A program made the position numbers and the translations under genes. Shown one piece after another: positions 1 through 7,683 of a DNA stretch of 64,000 bases (positions within the stretch are counted from its first letter, which is position 1; each line of letters opens with the position of its first letter). Origin of the DNA: Massilia phyllostachyos (GTDB lineage: Bacteria; Pseudomonadota; Gammaproteobacteria; Burkholderiales; Burkholderiaceae_D); the NCBI RefSeq assembly GCF_021044825.1, contig NZ_JAJNOC010000001.1:248001-312000 (forward strand). Reading direction: 5' to 3'. The notes below the pieces were generated by a model. That model was not told where the DNA came from and ran no database searches. It was given only the letters and a program-made list of their open reading frames with translations.

Positions 1-75
1 CTGGATGATGGGGATGGAAAACAGCTGCTGCCGTTCCTGCTCGGTGTCTGCCTTGAGCTGGTCGAAAAAGGTCAC
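1..75 (-). CDS. TenA/heme-oxygenase-like iron-containing redox protein (5' fragment)
   Basis: Only the first 25 codons lie in the window; the gene continues beyond base 1. It begins at a GTG whose last two bases are shared with the TGA stop of the ligase upstream (GTGA overlap), so the two are translationally coupled. The visible N-terminus (V/M-TFFDQLKADTEQERQQLF) is helical and looks like the start of TenA / heme-oxygenase-like proteins, which are known to follow thermostable hemolysin and AMP-binding genes in related bacteria. The assignment rests on context and a short stretch, so it is tentative; the iron ligands are outside the window. Confidence 0.5.
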   Translation of the reverse strand, partial: MTFFDQLKADTEQERQQLFSIPIIQ

Positions 76-1565
76 GATGCGTGCTCCGTCTGGTCGAAAA
101 GGGTGGCGATGCGGTCCGCGTACTGCTGCTGGATGAGCGGACGGCGCGGGCGGCCGTTGGCGGTGGCCAGGCCGTTGGCCGGGGTGAAGGGGGCGGCCGG
201 CGCCCAGCGCCGCACCTGCGCGTAGTCCGGCAGTTCGCGGTTGGCCAGGTCGACCGCCTGTTGCAGCTGGGCCGCGGTGAGGTCGGCGCGCGCCGGCACC
301 AGGAGCGCGCCGAGCCAGGGCTGGCCCTCGCCCACCACCAGCGCCTGCGCCACCAGGCCGGTGCCGAGCAGCGCCGACTCCGGCCACTCGGGCGACACGT
401 TGCGGCCATAGCCGGTGATCAGGATGTCCTTCTTGCGGCCATCGATATGCAGGTAGCCGTCCTGGTCGAGGTGGCCGAGGTCGCCGGTGGCGAGCCAGCC
501 GCCGCCCGCGCGCGGCTGCCCGAGGTAGTGGGCGGCGGGGCAGCGCACCTCGATCTCGCCGTCCTGGGCGATGCGCAGCGCGCGGTGCGCCAGCGGGCGG
601 CCGACGCTGCCGTCGCGCAGCGCGCCCGGCAGGTTCAGCGCCACCACCGAGCAGCACTCGGACAGGCCGTAGCCCTCGAACACCGGGATGCCGCGCTCGC
701 GCGCGGTGGCCAGGATGCGCGCCGGCGTGCGCGCGCCGCCGACGGCGACGAAGCGCAGGCTGGCCAGGCGCGGGTCGCCCGGCGCGGCGGCGGCCACCAG
801 GGCGGCCAGCATCTGCGGCAGCAGGATCACGCTGCCGGCCTGGTAGCGCGCGATCGCATCCAGGCAGCGCTGCGGATCGAAGCCGCTGGCGCCGCTCAGG
901 CCGACCTCGGCCAGCGGCGGGCAGATCGTGGTGGCGCCGCTCAGCAGGGCGGTGTAGGGGCCGGCGATGTTTTCCAGCAGGACCGCGAAGGGCAGCAGGC
1001 ACAGGTGGCGTTCGATGCCCAGCGCGCCGAGTCCCTGGTGCAGGGCGCGCGCCACCTCCCATTGCTGGGCGCTGCCGAGGCATACGCCTTTCGGGGCCGC
1101 CGTGGTCCCGGAGGTGAAGGTGATCTTCTGCACGCCGTCCAGTTCCGCCGCAACGGCGGTGGAGGCGGCTGCGGGGCGCTGGCACAGCACCAGCGGGCCG
1201 CCGCAATCGATCAGCTCCGTGAAGCCGAGGGCGGCGCCCTGGAGCGGGTCGGCGCAGAACAGGGCCTGGGCGCCGCTGGCCTGGATCACGTGCTGCCACT
1301 GGGCCGGCGTGAAGAACAGCGGCAGCGGCACCAGGGTCAGGCCGGCGCGCTGGGTGGCCAGGTCGACCGCCAGCCATTCCGGGCTGTTGTCGGCCAGGAT
1401 CGCGACCGGCGCGCCCGGCCGGCTGCGCAGCGCCAGCGCGGTGCGCAGGCGGGCGATGCGCTCGTCCAGCGCTGCGTGATCGAGATCGTGGACGCCGTCG
1501 GACAGCAGGGCGCGGCCGGCGGGGAAACGGTCGAAGGGGATGTCAGGAAAGCTGGTCGTGGCCAT
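72..1565 (-). CDS. AMP-binding (ANL superfamily) acyl-CoA ligase-like protein
   Basis: This 497-residue protein belongs to the adenylate-forming ANL superfamily, which activates a carboxylic acid with ATP to an acyl-AMP and usually passes it to CoA or a carrier. The P-loop FTSGTTAAPKG lies at residues 150-160; GYGLSECC and the ATGDLGHLDQDGYLHIDGRKKDILITG type A7-A8 region follow, split here as ATGDLG...DGYL...GRKKD. The ATG at 1565 lies inside the 3' end of the thermostable-hemolysin gene (23-bp overlap), and the stop overlaps the next gene's GTG. Membership of a tight three-gene operon suggests it activates a fatty or other acid for a small-molecule pathway; the substrate cannot be told from sequence. 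Confidence 0.85.
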   Translation of the reverse strand: MATTSFPDIPFDRFPAGRALLSDGVHDLDHAALDERIARLRTALALRSRPGAPVAILADNSPEWLAVDLATQRAGLTLVPLPLFFTPAQWQHVIQASGAQALFCADPLQGAALGFTELIDCGGPLVLCQRPAAASTAVAAELDGVQKITFTSGTTAAPKGVCLGSAQQWEVARALHQGLGALGIERHLCLLPFAVLLENIAGPYTALLSGATTICPPLAEVGLSGASGFDPQRCLDAIARYQAGSVILLPQMLAALVAAAAPGDPRLASLRFVAVGGARTPARILATARERGIPVFEGYGLSECCSVVALNLPGALRDGSVGRPLAHRALRIAQDGEIEVRCPAAHYLGQPRAGGGWLATGDLGHLDQDGYLHIDGRKKDILITGYGRNVSPEWPESALLGTGLVAQALVVGEGQPWLGALLVPARADLTAAQLQQAVDLANRELPDYAQVRRWAPAAPFTPANGLATANGRPRRPLIQQQYADRIATLFDQTEHAS

Positions 1566-2163
1566 AGGAGATGTCGCCGAACATGACGTGGGGGTGGGTG
1601 TGGTAATAGCTGCCCCAGTGGCGCCCGCCGTCGGGCAGGCGCGCCGGGTCGGCCGGCGCCAGCAGCTGCGGCTGGAGGCGCAGGCGGCCGAAGGAATTCA
1701 GCAGGCTCGGGGTGGCGGTGAAGGCGACCCAGCGCAGGCCGAGGTTGTACAACAGGTGGGTGGTGCGCACGATCAGGGCGCGCGCCGCGCCGGCGTGGGC
1801 GGCGGCCAGGTTGCCGACTTCGACGATGCCGGCGCGTTCGACGGCCTGCCCGGTGCGCGCGGCGATTTCCTGCTCCAGCGGCGCGTCCAGGTACTGCTCG
1901 AGGAAGGTCGGACCACAGGCCGCCAGCGTGTAGCCGAGCGCCGCGATCCATTCGCCGCCGGCGCCGCGGATGCCGATCAGGGTGTCGCTGAAGTGCTCCA
2001 GGCGGGCGCCGTAGGTGGCGAGGAAGGTGGCGGCGATGAAGGCTTCGAGGCCGGCGCGCCGGCTGTCGCCGCGCGGCACGGTCTCGATGCGATGCTCGGG
2101 GCGCGCCGCGCCGCGCGCTGCCGGCGGGAGCAGGGTGTGTGCATCAGCGAAAACAGAGGACAT
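1543..2163 (-). CDS. Thermostable hemolysin family protein (T_hemolysin)
   Basis: A 206-residue protein matching the thermostable hemolysin family first named from Vibrio. Typical stretches are the mid-region FIAATFLATYGARLEHFSDTL near residues 43-63, with IGIRG, GYTLAACGPTFLEQYLD and the C-terminal SYYHTHPHVMFGDI. The family name reflects an old hemolysis assay; the fold is thought (from memory) to be acyltransferase-like, so an enzymatic role is at least as likely as a toxin. It is the first gene of an overlapping operon with an AMP-dependent ligase and a TenA-like gene. The start ATG at 2163 follows a weak GGAAGAAG ribosome-binding site. No signal peptide is visible. Confidence 0.85.
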   Translation of the reverse strand: MSSVFADAHTLLPPAARGAARPEHRIETVPRGDSRRAGLEAFIAATFLATYGARLEHFSDTLIGIRGAGGEWIAALGYTLAACGPTFLEQYLDAPLEQEIAARTGQAVERAGIVEVGNLAAAHAGAARALIVRTTHLLYNLGLRWVAFTATPSLLNSFGRLRLQPQLLAPADPARLPDGGRHWGSYYHTHPHVMFGDISYGHDQLS

Positions 2164-2242
2164 GAACTTCTTCCAAATTTGTTGCGTTGGAAGAAGCCTA
2201 TGGAAGCTGGATTAATCACAGATTAAACGCTCAGGCGTGCGC

Positions 2243-2902
2243 TCAGTCATGCTGGGGGGCACCCAGCGGGAACAGATTCCGGTAAGGTCGCGCTTCGTCG
2301 ACCGCGCGGGCGAACGACGGCCGGGCCAGCAGGCGTGCGCGGTAGGCGGCCAGGCGTGGATATTTTTCTGAAATACGGTGCACCCAGTCTGCGTAGAACA
2401 GCGAAGGCGCGGCCGCGCAGTCGGCCAGCGTGAAGTCTTCGCCCACGGCCCAGGTTTTATCAGCCAGCTGCGACTCCAGCCAGCCATAGGCGCGCTCGAG
2501 CAGCTGCGCGGACCGCGCCAGCGCCTCTTCGCGCTTGATTGCATCGCCCGGGAGCGCGCCCGCCACGGCCGCCTGCATCGGCGCCATCACGTGGAGGTCG
2601 AAGAAGCGGTCGAGGAAGCGCACGTCGAGCGCCGCCATCGGATCGTCCGGCAACAGGCGAACCGGTCCCGGATGGGCAAGCTCCAGGTATTCGATGATGA
2701 TGCTGGTCTCGACCAGGCGGCGTTGGCCGTCCGTCAGCATCGGGAATTTCGCGAGCGGCCAGTGCGCCAGCCATTCGTTCACGTGCTGCGGCGTGTCGGG
2801 GCCGAGGCTGCGGAAGTCGAAGGGGATATCGTTCTCGTACAGGGCGACGAGCAGCTTTTGCGTGTAGGACGAAAAGGGATGACCGTGGACGACGAGGGGC
2901 AT
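2243..2902 (-). CDS. Glutathione S-transferase family protein
   Basis: A 219-residue cytosolic glutathione transferase-like protein. The N-terminal thioredoxin-fold domain starts with VVHGHPFSSYTQKLLVALYE and carries the glutathione-binding LVETSIIIEYLE segment near residues 62-73; an all-helical C-terminal domain follows with the conserved TLADCAAAP motif. It sits immediately downstream of soxR on the same strand, 30 bp away, so it may be co-transcribed with it and take part in detoxifying electrophiles or redox-cycling compounds. A GGGAG ribosome-binding site precedes the ATG at 2902. The exact substrate is unknown. Confidence 0.9.
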   Translation of the reverse strand: MPLVVHGHPFSSYTQKLLVALYENDIPFDFRSLGPDTPQHVNEWLAHWPLAKFPMLTDGQRRLVETSIIIEYLELAHPGPVRLLPDDPMAALDVRFLDRFFDLHVMAPMQAAVAGALPGDAIKREEALARSAQLLERAYGWLESQLADKTWAVGEDFTLADCAAAPSLFYADWVHRISEKYPRLAAYRARLLARPSFARAVDEARPYRNLFPLGAPQHD

Positions 2903-2932
2903 TGCGGCTCCCGGCTGGCGAATCTGGCAAGT

Positions 2933-3385
2933 CTACAGCAGTTGCGCCCCGCTACCTTGATCGGCCAGTTCATCGAGAGGATTGCGCAGCTTGCAGGCCT
3001 TGATCGACAGGCAGCCGCAGCCGATGCAGCCATCGAGCTGGTCGCGCAGCCGGGTGAGCTGGGTGATGCGCTCGTCGAGCTCCGCCCGCCACAGGCGCGA
3101 CATGCGGGCCCAGTCGGCGGCGGTGGGCGTGCGCTCGTCCGGCAGCGCGGCCAGCGCGGCGCTGATCGAGGCCAGCGAGATGCCGATGCGCTGCGCCACC
3201 TTGATCACCGCAACCCGGCGCAGGACGTCGCGGCCGTAGCGGCGCTGGCCGCCGCTGCTCCTCACGCTGCGGATCAAGCCCTTCGATTCGTAGAAGTGCA
3301 GGGCCGAGACGGCCACGCCGCTGCGCTGCGCGAGTTCGCCCACCGTCAGCGGCCGCGCCAGGTCGGCCGGATCGATCTTCGCCAT
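2933..3385 (-). CDS. soxR: Redox-sensitive transcriptional activator SoxR
   Basis: This 150-residue MerR-family regulator has the N-terminal winged helix ([26 protein letters not shown], residues 13-38, written here in two parts around [10 protein letters not shown]), a long dimerisation helix, and the SoxR-specific [2Fe-2S] motif CX2CXCX5C formed by Cys120, Cys123, Cys125 and Cys131. SoxR is activated by oxidation of the cluster by redox-cycling drugs. No soxS is adjacent, as usual outside enterics. A perfect SoxR box lies just upstream between this gene and the divergent SnoaL-like gene. The start ATG at 3385 follows AGAGGA at good spacing. Confidence 0.95.
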   Translation of the reverse strand: MAKIDPADLARPLTVGELAQRSGVAVSALHFYESKGLIRSVRSSGGQRRYGRDVLRRVAVIKVAQRIGISLASISAALAALPDERTPTAADWARMSRLWRAELDERITQLTRLRDQLDGCIGCGCLSIKACKLRNPLDELADQGSGAQLL

Positions 3386-3395
3386 GATGTTCCTC

Positions 3396-3426
3396 TTGAC
3401 CTCAAGTTAACTTGAGGTTTTACACT
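3396..3426 (+). promoter_or_regulatory. SoxR box within a 19-bp-spacer promoter
   Basis: The perfect 20-bp palindrome ACCTCAAGTTAACTTGAGGT spans 3399-3418 and contains the canonical SoxR operator. On the plus strand it is framed by a -35 TTGACC (3396-3401) and a -10 TACACT (3421-3426) separated by 19 bp, the over-long spacer typical of MerR-family activated promoters. It would drive the SnoaL-like gene at 3461; the same site lies 15 bp upstream of the soxR start and could also repress soxR. Confidence 0.92.
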
Positions 3427-3460
3427 CGCCTTCATCGATTGGCAAGTCCTGGAGGAAGTG

Positions 3461-3913
3461 GTGAACAATGGCCTGAGTACCGTCGCATGCAACAAGCAGC
3501 TGGTTCGCACCCTGTACGAGGAATGCATCAATGCGCGGCGGCTGGATCGGATCGAAGAACTGGTCGCGCCGGATTTCCTTGGCCCGCGCGGCGAACGCGG
3601 TCCACGCGAATTCCGCGCCACCATCGAGACCGTGCTGACCGGCTTTCCCGGCGTGCGCTTCCAGCTGCACGACCTGTTCGGCGAAGGCGACCGCGTGGCG
3701 CTGCGCTGGACCTTCCACGCCAACCACGGCGGCTGGTTCATCGGCCTGCCGCCCAGCAGCAACCGGGTGACGCAGGAAGGCCACGTCATCTACCAGATCC
3801 GCGACGGCCTGATCGTGCGCGCCTGGCTGCAGGCGGACCGGCTGGGCGTGCTGCAGCAGATCGGTGCGGTGCCGCGTTCCTTTGCTGACAGCAGGGCGCA
3901 GCGGCCTCTGTGA
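3461..3913 (+). CDS. SnoaL-like / NTF2-fold ester cyclase family protein, predicted SoxR target
   Basis: A roughly 150-residue protein of the SnoaL-like polyketide cyclase / NTF2-like superfamily: N-terminal helix NKQLVRTLYEECINARRLD, then VAPDF, the FPGVRFQLHDLFGEGDRVALR core and the GHVIYQIRDGLIVRAW strand pair. Such proteins bind small hydrophobic ligands or act as cyclases, isomerases or hydrolases. Two GTG codons (3458 and 3461) are possible starts; 3461 has GGAGG at 3451-3455 at better spacing. Its promoter carries a SoxR box with a 19-bp spacer, so it is probably induced by redox-cycling compounds. Function beyond that is not known. Confidence 0.82.
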   Translation: MNNGLSTVACNKQLVRTLYEECINARRLDRIEELVAPDFLGPRGERGPREFRATIETVLTGFPGVRFQLHDLFGEGDRVALRWTFHANHGGWFIGLPPSSNRVTQEGHVIYQIRDGLIVRAWLQADRLGVLQQIGAVPRSFADSRAQRPL

Positions 3914-3984
3914 ACGCCTGCCTTGTGTAGGCATTTCGCTGACCTGGAAAAATCGACGATTACCTGTTAGTCAGGGTCTGCCAT

Positions 3985-4079
3985 TATCCGAATATCGGAT
4001 AAATAAGTTTTATCCGACATTCGAATATATTGACTTTATCTGAAAATCAGATAAAGTGATGTTATCTGAATAACGGATA
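3985..4079 (+). promoter_or_regulatory. Four phased HipB-type operators (O1-O4)
   Basis: Four 17-bp inverted repeats of the form TATCYGA-N3-TCRGATA lie at 3985-4001, 4011-4027, 4037-4053 and 4063-4079. Their starts are exactly 26 bp apart. O1 (TATCCGAATATCGGATA) and O3 (TATCTGAAAATCAGATA) have perfect arms; O2 and O4 have degenerate right arms. They resemble the E. coli HipB operator TATCC-N8-GGATA with one base less in the spacer. A TTGACT / TAAAGT promoter (4030-4035 and 4052-4057, 16-bp spacer) overlaps O3, which suits autorepression by HipB or HipAB. Confidence 0.85.
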
Positions 4080-4086
4080 TTTTCTC

Positions 4087-4350
4087 ATGTCTTTCGCATC
4101 CAGCCACCACGCACTCTCGACGGCATCACACCTCGGGCAGCTCCTCAAGACTACGCGTAAACGGCACAAAATCACGCAAGCTGTGGTGGCAGGCTATGTC
4201 GGGATCAGCCAGAACCGCCTTTCACACCTGGAGAATCACCCCGAGGAAATCAGCGTCAAGCAGCTGCTCAGCTGGTGCGCGGCACTGGAGCTGGAGCTCA
4301 AACTCGGCGAGCGGGAAACGTCGGCAGCCAGCAGCTCGGCGGAGTGGTGA
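4087..4350 (+). CDS. hipB: HipB-like antitoxin, XRE-family helix-turn-helix protein
   Basis: An 87-residue XRE/Cro-type DNA-binding protein. The helix-turn-helix runs over residues 17-50 (LGQLLKTTRKRHKITQ, then VAGYVGISQNRLSHLEN), followed by a short helix-rich tail. It directly precedes hipA with overlapping or near-overlapping codons, the standard HipBA arrangement, and is expected to neutralise HipA and repress the operon through the four operators upstream. No clear ribosome-binding site is seen before ATG 4087. The tail ends in a Ser/Ala-rich segment with a terminal Trp (AEW), similar to the C-terminal Trp that contacts HipA in E. coli. Confidence 0.9.
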   Translation: MSFASSHHALSTASHLGQLLKTTRKRHKITQAVVAGYVGISQNRLSHLENHPEEISVKQLLSWCAALELELKLGERETSAASSSAEW

Positions 4351-4352
4351 TC

Positions 4353-5699
4353 GTGGGACGTCGCTCGCACAGCCAAACCCTCAATCTCTGGGCCAATGGA
4401 GAGTATGTCGGCCGCTGGACGGTCAACGCCGCTGGAAACTCGGAGCTGCAGTACGATGCCGGCTGGTGCGCCTCGGCGCGCGGGCGTCCTATCTCGCTGT
4501 CGCTACCCTTCAACCTGCACAATGAGCCGCTAAAGGGAGCCCGTGTCTCCCATTACTTCGAAGGCCTCTTGCCCGACAGCGATTCAATTCGCAGACGGGT
4601 TGCGGCCCGGTTCAAGACGGGCTCCATCGACGCGTTCGACCTGCTGGCCGCCATCGGCCGGGACTGCGTTGGCGCCCTGCAGCTGCTGCCGGATGGCGCG
4701 CAGCCGGAGAGCCTTGACCACGTGGACGGCACTGTCGTCGATGACGAAGCCATCGAGCGCCACCTGCTGGATGTGGTGAACCCAGACCAGCGCGGCGGCC
4801 CGCAGGACCCGGATGACGACTTCCGGATTTCCCTGGCGGGCGCGCAAGAAAAGGACGCATTCCTGTGGTGGGACGGCAAATGGATGAAGCCGCGCGGAGC
4901 GACGCCGACGACGCATATCTTCAAGCTTCCAATCGGGCTGGTCGGCGGTCGCAAAGCTGACTTCTCGACCTCGGTCGACAACGAGTGGCTCTGCCTGCGA
5001 CTGTTCAAGGAATTCGGCTTGCCGACGGCGAACGCCGAGATTGCTGCCTTCGGCAAGCAGCGTGTCCTCGTCGTCGAGCGCTTCGACCGGGTGCGCGCGG
5101 CCAATGGCCGGCATCTGTTCCGGCTCGTCCAGGAAGATTTCTGCCAGGCCACCGGCGTGTCGCCTCTGGTGAAGTACGAGAATGAAGGCGGCCCGGGCCT
5201 GAAGCAAATTTTCACTTTGGTCCAGCAGTCGCAGCAGGCCAAAGAGGACATGCGCACGCTGATGGCGTCGCAGTTGCTGTTCTGGATGATGCGCGCGCCG
5301 GACGGCCACGCCAAGAACTTCAGTATCCAGCTGCTGGCCGGAACTGGCCGCTTCAAGCTGACACCCATTTACGATGTGATGTCGGCCTATCCCGTCATGG
5401 GCCCGGGCCCCAACCAGTGGTCGGAATACGACGTCAAAATGGCGATGGCCCTCCTCGGCAAGAACCGCCACTACCTGGCGCGTGACATCCAACGGCGGCA
5501 CTTCAACAGCACCGCGAGAAAGGTCGGTTACGGTGATAACGCGGAGCCGCTGATCCAGGAGTTCATCGCCCGCACGACGGACGTCGTGGAGAAGGTCCGC
5601 AGCGAGCTTCCGGATGGCTTCTCAGCCGCAGTGGCGGACAAGGTCCTGGATGGCGTGCTGGCCGCGGCGCACGCGCTGGAAGCAATGCCGCCAAGTTAA
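4353..5699 (+). CDS. hipA: HipA-like serine/threonine kinase toxin
   Basis: A 448-residue HipA-family kinase of normal length. With the GTG at 4353 as start (GGAG at 4341-4344, 8-bp spacing; GTG 4347 overlapping the hipB stop is the alternative), the residues known from E. coli HipA are all present: Ser160 in FRISLAGAQEK matches the autophosphorylated Ser150, the THIFKLP strand matches the ATP-binding core, Asp317 and Asn322 in DGHAKNFS match Asp309/Asn314, and Asp341 in YDVMSA matches Asp332. E. coli HipA phosphorylates glutamyl-tRNA synthetase to cause growth arrest; the target here is inferred by family only. The gene appears intact and catalytically competent. Confidence 0.93.
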   Translation: MGRRSHSQTLNLWANGEYVGRWTVNAAGNSELQYDAGWCASARGRPISLSLPFNLHNEPLKGARVSHYFEGLLPDSDSIRRRVAARFKTGSIDAFDLLAAIGRDCVGALQLLPDGAQPESLDHVDGTVVDDEAIERHLLDVVNPDQRGGPQDPDDDFRISLAGAQEKDAFLWWDGKWMKPRGATPTTHIFKLPIGLVGGRKADFSTSVDNEWLCLRLFKEFGLPTANAEIAAFGKQRVLVVERFDRVRAANGRHLFRLVQEDFCQATGVSPLVKYENEGGPGLKQIFTLVQQSQQAKEDMRTLMASQLLFWMMRAPDGHAKNFSIQLLAGTGRFKLTPIYDVMSAYPVMGPGPNQWSEYDVKMAMALLGKNRHYLARDIQRRHFNSTARKVGYGDNAEPLIQEFIARTTDVVEKVRSELPDGFSAAVADKVLDGVLAAAHALEAMPPS

Positions 5700-5770
5700 G
5701 AACATTTGGCCGACCCTGGCTCAAGCAGCTCAGCGCGCTCTGCTCCTTGCGTCTGTTCCGAACGCCAGAT

Positions 5771-6511
5771 TCAGATCGCCATATCCCGCAACACCTTCGA
5801 CGCATCCCGGTTCGCCCCCAGCACCGTCCCATCGCGCATGTGGATCTGCAGCTGCGACTGTTCGTCCGCGCGCATCGACTCGACGAAGTCGAGGTTGACC
5901 AGGGCCGAGCGGTGGATGCGCACGAAGCGCGCTGGGTCGAGCTGGGCTTCGAGTTCCGAGATGCCGATGCGAACCAGGAAGCTTTGCCCGCGCGCCGCGA
6001 TCACCGTGTACTTGGAATCAGCCTTCATGTATTCGATCTCGCCGATCGACAGCGGAAAGATGCGCCCACGGTCGCGCACCAGGATGCGTTCCAGGCGCGC
6101 CGGCGCCTGCGCTGCCTGGGTGAGCGCACTCTCGACGGTCTCGCGCGCATGCACGGGACCTTCGAGCAGCCGCTCCACCGCCTGCGTGAAGCGCGCCCCG
6201 GTGAAGGGTTTCAAGAGGTAGTCCACCGCATGCAGCTCGAACGCCGTCACCGCGTACTGGTCGTAGGCGGTGGTGAAGACGATCCTGGGAAGGTAGTCGA
6301 GCCGGCGCAGCACCTCCAGGCCCGTCATCTCCGGCATCTGGATGTCCATGAACACGACCTCGGGCCGCAGCTGGGTGATGCGGGCCAGCGCGCTGGCGCC
6401 GTCGGCCGCTTCGCCGATCAGGCGCAGGCCGGGATGGGCATAGATGGCGTCGCGCAGCACGTCGCGCGCCAGCGGTTCGTCCTCGGCGAAGAAAGCGGTG
6501 GTCGATGTCAT
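5771..6511 (-). CDS. LytTR-family response regulator (LytR/AlgR type)
   Basis: A 246-residue response regulator. The N-terminal receiver domain has the acidic pair AEDE, phosphoacceptor Asp in VVFMDIQMPEMTG, TTAYD and the conserved Lys in YLLKPF; the C-terminal LytTR DNA-binding domain contains ILVRDRGRIFPL, YMKADSKYTVI and FVRIHRSALVNLDFV. The ATG at 6511 overlaps the stop of the sensor kinase gene upstream (ATGA), so the two form a coupled two-component system. LytTR regulators bind direct repeats upstream of targets; none is identified here. It converges on hipA with a 71-bp gap. Confidence 0.93.
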   Translation of the reverse strand: MTSTTAFFAEDEPLARDVLRDAIYAHPGLRLIGEAADGASALARITQLRPEVVFMDIQMPEMTGLEVLRRLDYLPRIVFTTAYDQYAVTAFELHAVDYLLKPFTGARFTQAVERLLEGPVHARETVESALTQAAQAPARLERILVRDRGRIFPLSIGEIEYMKADSKYTVIAARGQSFLVRIGISELEAQLDPARFVRIHRSALVNLDFVESMRADEQSQLQIHMRDGTVLGANRDASKVLRDMAI

Positions 6512-7587
6512 GCGGCGAGCTCCTCGCGGACGGCTGGAATGGTGACGGAGACACAGAAACCCGCGCCCGGCGCGCTCTGCACGCGCATGGCGGCGCGGCT
6601 GCCGTAGTCGAGCTGCAGGCGCCGTTCGACGGTGCGCAGGCCGAGGCCGGGCGAGGCGGCGATGGTGGCCGGGTCGGCGCCGGGGCCGGTATCGCGCACC
6701 GTCATGGTCAAGACGCCGGTGGTGGCGTCGCGCCGGGTACGGATCTGCAGCACGCCGGGACGGCTGTGCGGATTGAAGGCGTGCTTGATGCTGTTCTCCA
6801 CCAGCGGCTGCAGCGACAGCGCCGGCAGCGAATGGTCGCCCGCGTCCGCGTCCAGGTCCCACTCGACGTGCAGGCGCTCGCCCAGGCGCAGCTGTTCCAG
6901 CTCCAGGTAGTCGCGCACGAAATCGAGTTCGGCGTCCAGCGTTACGCGGTCGCTGCCGGTGCGCTCGGTGTCGAGCACATAGCGCAGCATGTCGGAAAAC
7001 TGGAACAGCGCCGTCTCGGCCGCCGCCGGATTGCGCTGGGTGAGGGCGATGATCGAGTGCAGGGTGTTGAACAGGAAATGCGGATTGAGCTTGTTGCGCA
7101 GCGCGCTCAGTTCGGACGCGATCACCAGGTTCTGCGCGTCCTTCATCGCCAGCGCCTGGCGGTGCGCCTTTTCGCCCGCGCGGATCAGGTGAAAGATGCC
7201 GGCGCCGAGCAGGTAGGTCATGACGTGGTAGAGCAGCGGCCAGACATACCAGTTGATGGACCGGTTGACGGGGAACAGCACCCAGAACGTCCCCTGCGCG
7301 AGCAGCGCGAAGGCGATGGCCGCGACGACGTGGATGCCGAGGACCCTGAGCAGGCCGTACTCCTTGCGCTCGAGGATGCCGGTCAGCGGCCATGCCAGCG
7401 ACAGCAGCAGGGCGGAAGGCAGCAGGCCGGCGAAGGTGACCACGCCGCGCATGAGGTCGAAGTGGCCTTCGGCCAGCTTGTCCAGCTGGTCGGCAAAGGA
7501 CAGGAACAGCGCGTAGGCCAGCCAGGCCAGGATGTAGATGCGCCACATCAGGCTGAAGCGGGCTGGTTTGGAGGGTGAAGGGCTCAT
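6508..7587 (-). CDS. LytS-type (His_kinase family) sensor histidine kinase
   Basis: A roughly 359-residue membrane sensor kinase. Four or more transmembrane segments occupy about the first 130 residues (RIYILAWLAYALFLSF onwards), followed by a coiled helix and the His_kinase domain with LNPHFLFNTLHSIIAL as the phosphoacceptor box, then a HATPase with LVENSIKHAF, DTGPG and GLGLRTVERRL. This architecture matches LytS/YehU/AlgZ-type kinases. ATG 7587 (MSPSPSKP) is preferred because the preceding 14 residues up to ATG 7629 look non-conserved; neither has a clear ribosome-binding site. It is coupled to the LytTR regulator by a 4-bp overlap. Confidence 0.9.
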   Translation of the reverse strand: MSPSPSKPARFSLMWRIYILAWLAYALFLSFADQLDKLAEGHFDLMRGVVTFAGLLPSALLLSLAWPLTGILERKEYGLLRVLGIHVVAAIAFALLAQGTFWVLFPVNRSINWYVWPLLYHVMTYLLGAGIFHLIRAGEKAHRQALAMKDAQNLVIASELSALRNKLNPHFLFNTLHSIIALTQRNPAAAETALFQFSDMLRYVLDTERTGSDRVTLDAELDFVRDYLELEQLRLGERLHVEWDLDADAGDHSLPALSLQPLVENSIKHAFNPHSRPGVLQIRTRRDATTGVLTMTVRDTGPGADPATIAASPGLGLRTVERRLQLDYGSRAAMRVQSAPGAGFCVSVTIPAVREELAA

Positions 7588-7683
7588 GTCGGTAGTGTCG
7601 CGCAGGGGGACGCCGGGCGCGAGCCGCATGCCGCGAATTGCGGGATCCGGTGCACGGAATGCGGCCCGGCGGCGCGAAGACGA

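Noticed and set aside
3985..4079. tRNA-like or phage attachment site in the AT-rich stretch before hipB
   Set aside because: The symmetry is fully explained by four phased operator palindromes.
5747..6607. Long plus-strand frame opposite the LytTR regulator (and similar long antisense frames opposite most genes)
   Set aside because: High GC makes long antisense frames common; composition is Arg/Gln/His-rich and the opposite strand encodes a clear response regulator.
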